Position numbers and translations under genes: made by a program. The notes beneath the pieces are model-generated. The model ran no database searches. It was not told where the DNA came from and was given only the letters and a program-made list of their open reading frames with translations. From Talinum fruticosum (lineage: Eukaryota; Streptophyta; Magnoliopsida; Caryophyllales; Talinaceae), in NCBI GenBank assembly GCA_021018815.1, contig JAITYX010000052.1:734501-798500 (forward strand): a stretch of DNA of 64,000 bases, given 5' to 3'. This document shows, piece after piece, positions 1-20,200 of this stretch (the stretch's first letter is position 1; the number at the start of each line of letters is the position of its first letter).

Positions 1-1955
1 GATCGGTGCCTCATTGGACCTCTCTTAGAGGATGTGGCGGGGGAGGCTAGGTGGGCTGAGCCTGGATGGGATAAGGGAATAACATGCATCTTTACTTGAG
101 GGGTAGTTTCATCCCAACTCCTCCCATAGACATTGGCCCTCTCTAGAACAACTATTCTATTGAAGATTTTTTTTGCAACTTCATACGACACTTACATAGG
201 CAGAGAAAGACCAATCCAGCCGGCCACACTTACATAGGCAAAGAAAGACCAATCGACCTCCTTCACAACCCTACAGGTCCAATTCCCCAACTCAAGCCAC
301 ATGTGCCCTGACCTCCATCTCTGTTAATAAAATATATTCGAGTTAGAAAATCCACCTTATAAATACACTGGTAAGATGGACTTAAAACTCGACCCTAACC
401 GACTAGACTCATATCTGAAACAACCGACCGGAAGTCAACTCAAAACTGAAATTGACACGATCCCAACCAAATGTGTTTTTTCTTTGCAAGACAAGGTTAT
501 GAGACCAAAAATCGAGAGATTAAAGTCAACCTGAACTAAACATGACCTAACCAGAAGTTAATCCCTCCCGGAATGAAGAAGTTTACAAGTGTTATGACTC
601 CTATGCGGATTAGAAGATTAGGACAATGGCAAATCTAAAACTTTATATAATAATGATGTCTCATTTTTAAGGTGTTTTATAATTTCATAAACCAACTAAT
701 TTTGAGTGTTTATTTTAAAATTTCTAAGAATCTTAATGCAAAACTTTTGAATTTTTTTCCACTAATCGGTACCGTGGACACTGTGGAACCACCCCTAGAC
801 CAGGGTGCGAGGAAGATGCAATATAGACATAGTATACGAGACTTGTGCTTGCAAAAATGCTCGTATGTGTAAAACTGCTTACATATTTCCTGTGCAAGTG
901 GGATTTACACTAAAAGGAGGTGTTGTGTGGAACGTATAAGACGAGAGAGAAAGGAAGAAGAGGTGGAAGGACTCAAAAGGGGGAATGAGTTAGCCAATCC
1001 ATGCATATGGACTTGTCAATAACCGACCAACTTGAATCTAGGGTCTTGATGTCAATGCCAGGCCAAAGCACAAGAGATATGATATTTCTGTTCGATTGCG
1101 AGCGATTATGAACTGTGTTTGCGGTTACAAACTTATAAGAATATGAGCAGTTAGAGTTAGCAGTTAACGGTTAGGAATTGTATGATGTTATAAACACTAA
1201 AACGAACAGGCTCTTATACTACCAAAAACAAACACACGATGTACACTGAGTCGGTGTGATTGGTTCATTTTAATTTTTTATCTTTAAAATCCCCTATTTT
1301 CAGGGTAATATTTTCTATATGATCTAGTATATTAGTATTTGATGTCTATTTTATAAGTATATTTGATAGCACAATGCTAGTGAAACGCGTTAACAGGATA
1401 GAGTTCGAGTTTGTTTCCATACAATTTAAGGAGAGGATCAATCTTCGTGGTCTTATACGTGGGAATCAAACATCACACCACTAAATTAATCGCTGTAGTA
1501 GAGTTTTTGGTTTATTATTTACATTATAAATTTTTCACTAACTGTTGGAACAAAGATCATTTTTTTTCACAAGCCACAAATACAGTACAATATAATTACA
1601 ATACATGGGAGAAAGGAAGAATCAAACCTAAGGACTTAATGACATCAATCTTGACAAGTAGGCCAAGACCTTATTGGTAAAAGAAAGGATTCGGAAACTG
1701 GGGTCATTCTATGCCAAATATCTCATAAGAGAGTAGTCTAATCATTTTATTGTTTCAACTTAACTAGGGGTTTAAAATTAACACCAAAAAGAAATTGCGA
1801 TTAAGGAGCGAGGACACAAAGCATACATCTCACACCTTTCATTTACTACAATGGATTACAATACTGAATTCACATACACTCTGATGTCTGATCCTATCAA
1901 TAAATTTACCAGAGCCCAACCCCTTCAAGAATTTTGAAGAATTAGCTCCATTCAA
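1..1955. other. Intergenic, no supported gene
   Basis: AT-rich sequence without a convincing coding region. The open frames here (for example 672-872 and 1411-1680) are short, show no family motif and have no consistent splice context. The sequence CACACTTACATAGGCA occurs twice within 60 bases near 190-240, a small local duplication. I see no RNA gene or clear transposon terminus. Confidence 0.6.
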
Positions 1956-2591
1956 TCATATCATGTCTTCCACATGTGAAGCTTCATTGGTATCCAGCAT
2001 TTTTGCTTTGAACAACCACAAAACCGGTTTATGAATTCGTAGCTCAAGAGAATGTTACTGAGAGGTGTGAATTATGAATTGAGAAGTGTGAATTATGAAT
2101 TCACAGGAAAACAAGAATGTTATCATGAATTGACCTGTCCATTGAGAGACTCCTTTGGCACATGACTCGTAATTCTTAACATTGGTATAAATATGTCAAC
2201 GACTTCAAAGATAATCTTACGTATCATGGTGCGTACAGCAATGGAAGCAAAACACGGGTTAGTAGTTTCAACTTCTACAATTTCAGGAAGCATATCATCG
2301 TGTAGCTCTTTTGATCGGTAGTTTCCCTTCATAAAAACAATATAGAGGGAAGAAGCTACCACAAATGTCCTAGCTGATAGTATGAGTTAATTTGACCATA
2401 CATACAAGCATGTTTACTATCAGTAGTGACAGAATCGGAAGTACACGGTTCCAGACATACCACGGTAGAGAGGCAAGGTCGTCCTTATAGTCATATTTCA
2501 AGGTATCCAACAAATCACTTCGATTCAAGGACCAATTGATGGACATACATCTAGTAATAAAATTTTGTGAGACGGCCTCATCCAAGACAAA
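1956..2591 (-). pseudogene. Truncated coding fragment of an unrecognised, possibly membrane, protein
   Basis: Three protein-like segments on the minus strand join into one coherent C-terminal end. Segment a is 2591-2402; it contains SLPWYVWNRVLPILSLL, a hydrophobic stretch. Segment b is 2373-2135; it contains PEIVEVETTNPCFAS and VRTMIRKIIFEVVDIFIPML. Segment c is 2042-1956; it contains KPVLWLFKAKMLD and stops at TGA 1958-1956. Between a and b the frame changes within 28 bases, too short for a plant intron, so this is best read as an indel or frameshift; the uninterrupted frame of a reaches TAG at 2372-2370. Between b and c a 92-base GT-AG intron fits in phase. No start codon or upstream exons are seen before RPL12 at 3133. 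I do not recognise the family. It is likely a gene-fragment relic; a real short gene with unusual structure is less likely. Confidence 0.4.
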
Positions 2592-3132
2592 CTATACTTA
2601 TCAATTCATGCACAAATGTACAATCTCTTCTTCCTATGTATTGCAAACTTCAGCATTGTCTAAAACAATCCTAAAGATCTGATTCTCTCTTTGCCGATGT
2701 GCTTTCATTTAAGTAATTCACTAACGAAATTTAAATATCAAAATGCATAAACTCTACGAGTCAGGCCCTTTTTTCATTGGTAATCTAGATAATCACACAG
2801 AATTTTCAACAATTACACAAACTTTACAGCAAAAACCCATCAAAAAAATGCACAATTATCCAGTTCTGAAAAGAAAACAGCGAAAGATGGACCCAAATTC
2901 AAGGTTTTTGACTGCAAATCATAGCAGAGAAATGAAATATGCATGAAAGAAATTAAACAATATTTTTCCTGCCCATTTTATAACAATTTGATTCTCAAAT
3001 ATATCCCAAATTACTAACACTGAATCTAACCCAAATTACCTCTAATTTTCCCCAATAACAACAAAAATTCACCTCATAATTTCCAATTTCCAATTCAGAG
3101 ATAATAACACAACAACAAAAAAAAGGTTGAAA
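2592..3132. other. Downstream flank of RPL12
   Basis: AT-rich region 3' of RPL12 (which reads leftward), probably including its 3' UTR. The open frame at 2743-2946 on the plus strand has no recognisable motif and is not supported as a gene. Confidence 0.5.
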
Positions 3133-3706
3133 TTAAACAATAGAAACCTTAGCACCGGCTTCTTCGAGCTGCTTCTTGGCATCTTCAGCCTCCTCTTTGG
3201 AGACTCCTTCCTTGAGCTTCTTCGGCAATCCCTCGATGAGCTCCTTAGCCTCTTTGAGCCCCAAACTAGTCAAAGCCCTAACCGCCTTAATCACTCCAAT
3301 TCTGGCATTGGAGGGGACCTCGTCGATCGAGACATCGAACTCCGTCTTCTCCTCCACCACCGGAGCAGTCTCCGCTGCGCCGGCACCGGGAGCGGCGACA
3401 ACGGCGGCGGGGGCGAATGAGGCAGCAGAGACGCCGAGAGTGTCTTGGAGCCAGTCGGAAAGGATTCTGGCTTCCTCTAAGGTAAGGCTTGCGATTTGCT
3501 TGCCGAGAACCTCAATCTTCTCAGGCGCCTCGACGGCGGCAATTGGGCGCACGTGAGTGGCGCGGGAGGAGAGAGAGGGGGCTGCGGAAGGGGAATTGGA
3601 GGGCGGGCTGTTTGGAGAAAGCGGTGGCGGGAATGGCGGAAGGTTGGGGTTGAGAGGAGAGAGAACGGAGGTTGAGAGTGGAGAGAGTTGCCGCTGAGGT
3701 CGCCAT
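3133..3706 (-). CDS. RPL12: Plastid ribosomal protein bL12 (L7/L12), frame broken in the transit peptide
   Basis: Nuclear-encoded L12 of the plastid 50S stalk, which recruits translation factors to the ribosome. ATG at 3706-3704 opens a Ser/Thr/Ala-rich, acid-poor chloroplast transit peptide ([20 protein letters not shown]). The mature protein is in another frame, entering with [18 protein letters not shown] and ending in the typical [15 protein letters not shown]. It has the N-terminal dimerisation helices ([16 protein letters not shown]), the Ala/Pro/Gly hinge and the C-terminal domain ([20 protein letters not shown]). The transit-peptide frame stops at 3521 unless one base is removed or two added between about 3590 and 3555; a five-C run (3577-3581 on the coding strand) is the likely site. 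Plastid L12 genes are normally intronless and no GT-AG pair rescues this. It is either an assembly error or a recent inactivating indel; the mature domain shows no other damage. Confidence 0.9.
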
Positions 3707-3802
3707 TGATGAAGAGAGGAGGAGGGAGGGGAAGGATAGGATAAGTGAAGATAGAGAGAGTGGAGAGGAAACGAAGAATGGAGAAAGAAAACGGGATGAG
3801 GG

Positions 3803-3813
3803 TGTATATATAT
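3803..3813 (-). promoter_or_regulatory. Probable TATA box of RPL12
   Basis: On the minus strand the sequence AATATATATAC lies about 100 bases upstream of the RPL12 ATG, followed by a GA/CT-rich leader. Position and sequence fit a plant TATA element; no transcript evidence is available here. Confidence 0.45.
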
Positions 3814-5554
3814 TACATTTAAAAAAGAAAAAGTAGTTTTTTTTTTTTTTTTTTGGGGGGAAGGTGATGAAACATTTATATTTGCATTTTTCTTCCTAGT
3901 GTGTAAAAGCTTTCTTTTTGCCTAGCCTTAAAATTATTCCAATACATTTCTACCTACTTTATTTTTCTATTGATTTCATATAATATATTACAATTAAATG
4001 TTAAAATTAATAGCATAATTATAGATATGAGTAAGTATTATATAAAAATAAATTTTAATTTTAATTTCAACTGTTGATTTTATAATGCAGATAAATGTAT
4101 TAATTTATTTAATATGTAAAAACTCTCAAATATAAATAAGTCAGATATATATGTTTAATGTTTGATCTGAAAATATGTATCAAGTTCTTAAAGGTTGATA
4201 AACTTGTACATAGATAGGTGGATTTTTTTTTAAAAAAAACTCAATCTAAGTTTACCTAATAAGGTAAAAAATATGCTCTCCACTCCACACTTCTCTAAGG
4301 TTACCTATTATGAAATCATATAGAACAATCTTTCTCCTCAAATTATCCTTATGTCTATCGATGAGTATCTCTAATAAACGTATCTACTTATTATCAATGG
4401 GAGGCTAATAAAAAGGGCGAGAAAGAATTCATGATGTTTCTTAAAATTTTTTATTTTAGTAAAGATTTAGTTTCCTTTGCTTTTTTTTTTTTTTTTTTTG
4501 AGAATGTATTATATAAGGTAATATTTTTTATAGGATTTTAAATTGCTTCTAGAACAACTAATTTAATTATTACCTTTTACTTTACAAACTTACACATATA
4601 TTAGGGAGAATGATCATATTGTAATGGTGCCAAAGTTGCTTTATGAATATATAAAAATGGTACTAAAATTGCTTATGGAAACCATCATTTATACTAATTT
4701 CAAAGCAATATTCTTCTCACTCCTCATCCGCGTAGTCCATATTTTCTCTGAATAACATTTAAAGATTTTTTTTCAAAAAAGAAAGTAAAATAACTAAATT
4801 TACATGTCCGATAAATCATATAACTCATATCTCATTAATCGCGTAATAGGAGAAGATATAAGATAGGCAACATGAATAAAAAGCATTCGCCTTCTTATAT
4901 ATAGAGAGAAATTCAAACTCAACTCAATTATTCCCATTAAAATAGAGAGCGTTTTTCCTTCCTTCTATGAAATTCAAAATCAACTTCGTTCTTCTTATCT
5001 GGTCTTCCGCTCGACTTTTAATGGCTTAATAAGACTTATGTCATTTATGCTTTGCTCACACAACTGAAACTCTTAAAGAGCGTCAAATCCCCCTTCCAAA
5101 CCACATCTCGTCCTCAATCCAAGAGCAAAAGAACCATCATTAGCCGGGAAGCAGTACTCTCACAGCTAGGGGATTTTGCCGGTGTTTATCATGCTAATTT
5201 TGTCGTCAGTTGTACTATTAAATGGTCATATATTGTAGTCATTTGTATACGTACCATCAACTAATTATCGAAAAAACAAGAACGAACATCACAGTAATGC
5301 CCTATTTGATAGGGTGCAACAACACAACATAATCGACATAGAATGCACTTGCAAGGTAGTGTTATTCTATGTCTATTGCACTGCAACTGCAACCTATCAA
5401 ATACAGCGTAAAATTTTCTAATTGCTTTAGATCTGAAAATTGATCAAGTAAAGATATTGAGTCTTTCAGTTTCACTAATCTAAGGAATGTTACAACAAAA
5501 GTGTGAATGTAATAGGCATGTATTGCTCGTATAAAATCAAATCAATAAGATCTC
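3814..5554. other. Intergenic between RPL12 and MDAR4
   Basis: AT-rich spacer holding RPL12 upstream DNA and the MDAR4 3' flank. It contains T-runs near 3838 and 4480 and one small MITE (5298-5408). Open frames such as 5052-5264 have no recognisable content. Confidence 0.55.
5298..5408. mobile_element. Small MITE, PIF/Harbinger-like
   Basis: About 111 bp flanked by TAA on both sides (5295-5297 and 5409-5411). The ends are inverted repeats: left TGCCCTATTTGATAGGGTGC; the reverse complement of the right end is CGCTGTATTTGATAGGTTGC. The interior has a second inverted pair, CATAGAATGCACTTGC against AGTGTTATTCTATG. Size, TIRs and 3-bp target duplication fit a Tourist/Harbinger-type MITE. Confidence 0.55.
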
Positions 5555-14279
<8,725 letters not shown>

Positions 14280-17200
14280 ATGCTTCGTCGCTGCTTCAGA
14301 GGTCACTTTCTCCCCCCATCCTCTTCCTGTTTTTCTGTAATTATTATTGCTCATTTTTCATCAGCTGTTTCCTTATGGGTCCGGCACGAGCTTGGATTCT
14401 GATTCCGATTCGGGTGGGCCCGGATCTAGGGGTTGATATGGGATTTGGGCGCATTCCTTCGGCGACGGCGGTGGCGGCCGGAAGAGCGGTGGACGGTGGC
14501 GATTGGCCGGGCTTGACAGTTTCAACGCCTGGGCAAGGGGTTGGAGTGAATTTCTTTTTGATTAGATTGGGGAGGATTTCTTGATTTGATAGTGAAATGA
14601 TTTGTAACCGTGGTGTCAATCAATGAATTAGTCAATAGTATCTCCCCTGAAGCTAAATTCAATTAGTGAATTACCCACTTTTTAGTTTTGCATCGTGTAT
14701 GCTTAAACTATCAGGAAGAACAAAACGGGCCAAAGGGAATGATTTCTAAATTTATATTTTCCTAGTATCATACATGGTTTCATATTTTCACTTTTTTGGC
14801 CAGTCTTCTTTCATTTCTACGTGAATGTGAATTGTTTCTAGGTGAATGTGAATTGGATTTCGGTTTTGTACGTTGGGGCTTCAATTTGAGTATGAATCTA
14901 TGTATTTTGTTTGCCAGATGCTGTGAAGGTCCATAATAATGGCTATCTGCATAGAAGAGGGGCTGGTGCTTGTAAATCTTATAGTGGATGGGCGCCCAAG
15001 AGAGGCAATTTTAGGCAAATTGAAAGTGTTTCAAATTCCGAAGCTTTTATGGTTGGATTTCCTGTTTCCTATGCCTTTAGTTGACCCTTCTCTTGTACGT
15101 CAATTATGTATTGAATCTAGAGGATTATTGTTTGCTCCAAATAAACAATGGAATTTTGTTTTTTTGTTGGTGAGATAGGCACCATCAATGGGTGTTCTCA
15201 AGAGAAACATTACTTGCATGTCTTTGCAAATGGGAAGTAATGCTGTTTTCCAGAAAGGGAATTTGAGGTATTATTATTCTGGATGTCTGTTTTCCACTTT
15301 GTAACTCTTTCCTTCTTTTGTCTATGTAAAATTAGTTGTAGAACATGCATACTCAATATCCATATATTGTCATTTGAGTTGCTATAGATGATTTAACCTC
15401 TGTTTCTTTCTGCTTTTGTTTTGGGTTTTTGAAAACTTCAGCCTGCAGATGAATCCACATAGAAGCTTTTCATCAAACTCAGGTAAAATTTTGGAACTCC
15501 CGTTTCCTGTATTCTTATTAAGTCTTTCTCAACTGTTAACTAAAAAAGGTAAAATTGCTATCGATTTTATTGAAACATGTTAGAAGGGAGAAGGAACCTT
15601 GTTGCCACCTACTGCCATACTTAGAACTGTAAAAATTGCCTCATGAAGATAGTAACGAGCGACAATTGTGGATTTACCAAATCAATTTGAGCACTTATAG
15701 ATGATAAGTTCTTTTTGGGGATGGGGTGGGTTGCTACTGGAGTCAATGGGTGTTATGGCAAGGAGACCACCATTAGCATGACTGAACTCCTCCAATGCTG
15801 TGATTTGGTGGTTGTAATATATGTTACTCGAACTCAACCAAACCCATGTTGAAGTGTCGAGTGTCGTGGGTGTTGTGTCGGACTGAGCAAAATTTTGAAG
15901 TATTTTGTACATTTTTGGTCTAATTGAAGCATTGAGCCTCCATACCTATGTTCGAGTGTTCGATATGGTTACTTGAGGCAAAATGAAGAGTCAAAGTAAC
16001 TTAGGTGGTGTAAACACAGCAGAGAGGAGAGACTTAACCAAAAAAAACTAAGGTTATGTGTAGTTAAAAGCCCTTATTATATATATATATATATATTCCT
16101 TGACCAAAAGAAAACTTAGGTTATGTGAGGCCTGTTAAAAGACTTTATAAAACATGTAATCCAACCAAGGAGTTCCCGAATGGTGGGTAAAGATGCTGTG
16201 AAAAGCCAAAATAGAAATATATTTGACAGACTTTGCTTGGCTGAGATGGTGGCCAGTTGATGTTGTTTAATAAAGCCAATCCTCTGGGACAAAGAATGTG
16301 GGCCTTGGGTTAGAGGAGGAGGGTTTGAAAGAGATAGGGAGGGAGGGAGAGTTTGTGGGTTAAAGGAGGAGGGTTTATGTGAGCCTTGCTGTAGTGGTAT
16401 GCAGTGGTGGTTAACTAGTCATGGTTGGAGGGAAAAGATCTCATGGGATATTTTTGATTTGCAATGGCTGAGAAAAAAGGGGAAAAGATCTTGGCAGGTC
16501 GGTGGTCTATGTGCAAGGGGGATTTGAAATCAACGGATCACTTCTTGTCTCTAAATCCATTATGTACCATCTTTTCGGTTGGGAGAAAGTTAAAAAAAAG
16601 GGTCATGGTTATACTGGAGTTATTGGAGCATTTGACGAGAAAGAATAGAAGAGTCCTCGCGAGTGTTGAAATGTCTCTTCAATGAATAAAAAATAAATTT
16701 ATCAAAACCTTTTACTTTTGTTGATACTGGGAAATTCTGCTGTCTTTTGACGTAATGGATATGTCGATGGTTGGTATTTTGGATGTAGCTAGTCCTTCTG
16801 TGGGATGCTTGCTGTGCATATGTTTCTTTTCATAATGATATGTTGTCTATGTATTATGTATATTCTATTTTCCTTATTGACGAAACACTATGGTTATGGT
16901 GGGTTGAAGATAGAGAAAACCCAACTTCTGAGAAAAAAGGATTGATAGTGCTCAAAAGAAAATCAATAGTCATATTCCGATGAGTTTTCAAAAATATGTA
17001 TTAGAAGACACCAATGGAATGTCACCCACGTACAAAAGGAGGCAATCACAAAAAAAAAAAAAAACCGTCATGCCGTCAAGCTCTTATAATAATCATATCT
17101 CTGAAAAATCAATAGCCATATTCTACCCTGCCTTTTTCTTCAAACGGTGATGAACAACTTGCTTTTTAGCTCTCACTGTCTTCTTTCAATTCAGCTGTAA

Positions 17201-20200
17201 TTTTCCCTTGTCACTTTTAATGAAACACAATTTTCTCATGTTCTTTGTTCCTTATTTATTTTCTCCTTTTGCTTTTCCTCTTGTCTACTTTTCTTCGTCT
17301 TCTTTACTTGTAACCAGGAACACTGAAGTTTGGAAGAAAATTTATTGGGTGGTTGCACATGACTGGAAATTGATATATGATGGGCTTTTTTCCCAGTTAA
17401 TGCACTGGCTCTTTTTAGGGTTTGTATGGCCACCAGTGGAAGTTCGGGGTTTTATCATAAGTGTTTTCCTTCTCGGAGCAATTAAACTTATCATCCTTCC
17501 TCGTTTTCAAGTAAATCCCTTCTGACATGCATGCCCAGTGTGATGTGTGCCTGATCACAGCATCATTTGTTCTAATGGAACACACTTAACTGTTATTCAA
17601 TGTTCACAGAAAGCTCAGGATTTAGTATCTTAAATGCATAATTTTATGTAAAATTTGTGGTAAAAAAACTGTCAAGATTAGTTAGGTCTTTTCGCATTGA
17701 CATTTGTTTCTCTCCTTGATGAGGCTCGTTGGGTTCAACCATCAAATTTCAATGATAGATGATGCCTTGGTCGGTTGGAGGAGAAGGATGAAGAAGTTTT
17801 GGGCTCTTGAAGTTTGGAAGTTGATTCCTTTGGCAATTTGGTGGAAAGAATCAGTGAATTTGTGAGGGCACACTACGTTTTTAAAGATTACAAGCTTTTT
17901 TCCCTTTTTGAGAATTTTATATGGTTGGACTCGAGTGCTCAGTTGTGTTAGAAATTTCTCCTTTTTGGACTTTATAGATAATGCAAGAGAGCTTGAGTGT
18001 GATGATTTTTTTAATTGCCCTTTGTTAATGAGGGAGATTCCATTGGTGTCTTGTTGATATTTATTTTGATATCTGATTCTAAAAAATCTATGAATCTTGT
18101 GGGATGAGGTGGTTAGATACTTTGTTCATTATTGCTGGTATTGTATTTGGTGTTTTAAGAGACATGAATTGAGGCCTTTCTCTTGTTTTGTTTCATTGTA
18201 CAACATGCTTCTTTTGATTTTTGCCCACTTGTGTTTCTTTTCTACTGTTCTTTATCTGTTTAGTTTATTGACCATTATGCTATGTTCCATCAACCAATCT
18301 ATTGTCTCCAGACCTGCCTCCACACCAAGAAATAGGCATGCCATCTCTTTCTCCTACCATGTCAGAGGCAAGTGACTTTTGAACCGTATGAACACCAATC
18401 ACGTTAAGTTTTGTTGATTGTGACTGATAACCATAAGAATGAAAATGCAGGGTAACATTGCTAGGTGGTTGAAGAAAGAGGGAGATAAAGTTTCACCAGG
18501 CGAAGTGCTTTGCGAAGTTGAAACAGTAATTATTCTGTATATTTGGATTGATGATTTTAACTTTTTTCCCAAATTAGTAATTCTGATTTTTCTATCATCT
18601 CTCCTTGAAGGACAAAGCTACAGTTGAAATGGAATGCATGGAGGAAGGTTATCTTGCCAAGATAATTCGTGGAGATGGCTCACAAGGAATTCAAGTTGGT
18701 GAGGTATTGATTTTACTCTAAAAATATTGGTTCAACATTCATGTGCAGTATCTAAGATTCTAGTAAGATTTCCAAAAAAATCTGGCAATGATGTGTTCCA
18801 AATCAGATATTGATTGTGATATAGGCATCGGTAAGTTGCTTGTGTCCATGTACAGTGATATCTATTATTCACATTGATAATTTACTTATGTTTTGATAAA
18901 TAGGTGTCGAAAATGCTCTTCTCATTATATGGCATACCCTCAGAATGTCTAGATGTTAGTTGTAGCTTATCCCTGCAGTGTTGGCTATATCATTTATGTT
19001 GGAATGTTGCTCAATGGCTTTGGTGACTGTATCTTATCATCAAATTGCCTTTCTGTTTTGTTGATGAATTAATTGTTGTTTTTCTTTCTAACTTTGGGTT
19101 ATTCTAAATATTTCGTAAGGTGATTGCTATCCTAGTCGAAGATGAGGCAGATATTGAAAAGTTTAAAGATTACACTCCTTCAAAATCAGATGATTCAAAA
19201 TCAAAAAGTGCTGCCTCTGAAACTAAGAAACCATCTGAACCTTCACCACCTCAAAAGGAAACAGTTCAGCCACCTGTCAATCAACCTGAGCCAAAAATTT
19301 CCAAGCCTACTCAGGGATCTTCATCAGAGGATCGCATATTTGCTAGTCCACTAGCGAGGAAGTTGGCTGAAGATCACAATGTATGCCATAAATTTAGCTG
19401 TTGGTGCTCTAGTTATCTTGTCATATTTAAGTACTAACTTGCGTTTGGGTGGTTGTTTCTGTGCAAAAGGTACCTTTATCAAGTATAAAGGGAACAGGTC
19501 CTGATAGACGCATTGTGAAAGCTGACATTGAAGATTACTTGGGTAATTTACATTCTGCTAAAAGTTTTTGCTATGATAAATATATCATCATCAAATCCAC
19601 TGAACATTGTTTTCTAAATGATTCCTGTCCATGCCTATTTGTGCATATTATTAGTGTGCATTCACTTCAGTTAATATCTGGAAATGCTTCACAAGGTTTG
19701 TAAGAATTTTCTAGATTTTAGGTCTATTTTCACTTTAGCATTATGTTCAACAGTTTTCTAACTTTACATCATAGATCTTATATGTAGCCATATCTTTTTG
19801 CTTTAATAGCGCACCTTTTTGCTTTATTAGAGAGTGTCTATAGGCTGAAAAAATCTGAGATTGTGAGCACATTGGAAATTTCCTAAATGGTTTTAATTTT
19901 GATTTGTGTATAGCTTAAAAACCCAATTTGAGCAATTTTTTCAATTTCAGTAGCAGTGGACTGAGGCTAATTATGTCTTTCAAATTGTTTGCTTTCTGTA
20001 GAATAGTAGGAGTCAATGTTTTTAAATCTATGGTCTGAAGGGACCAATCTCTCCGTAATTTGCAGTTCAGGGTTCAGGGTTAGACACGTGACAACCCCTC
20101 CCCCTCCCCCAACAAAAAAACAAAAAAACCATCCAGATGAGACAGCATATGGAGTTGAATTTTTCCCCTGTAACAATTTGTGGGGAATATGTGACCTTAT

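Noticed and set aside
2374..2401. GT...AG pair that would join two parts of the 1956-2591 fragment
   Set aside because: Only 28 bases, below workable plant intron length; treated as a frame break.
3176..3556. 126-codon plus-strand frame over RPL12
   Set aside because: Antisense shadow of a GC-rich real gene; low-complexity Ser/Ala translation with no family motif.
17208..17525. 105-codon hydrophobic frame in an mtE2 intron
   Set aside because: T-rich sequence naturally reads as Phe/Leu; no recognisable domain and lies within a supported intron.
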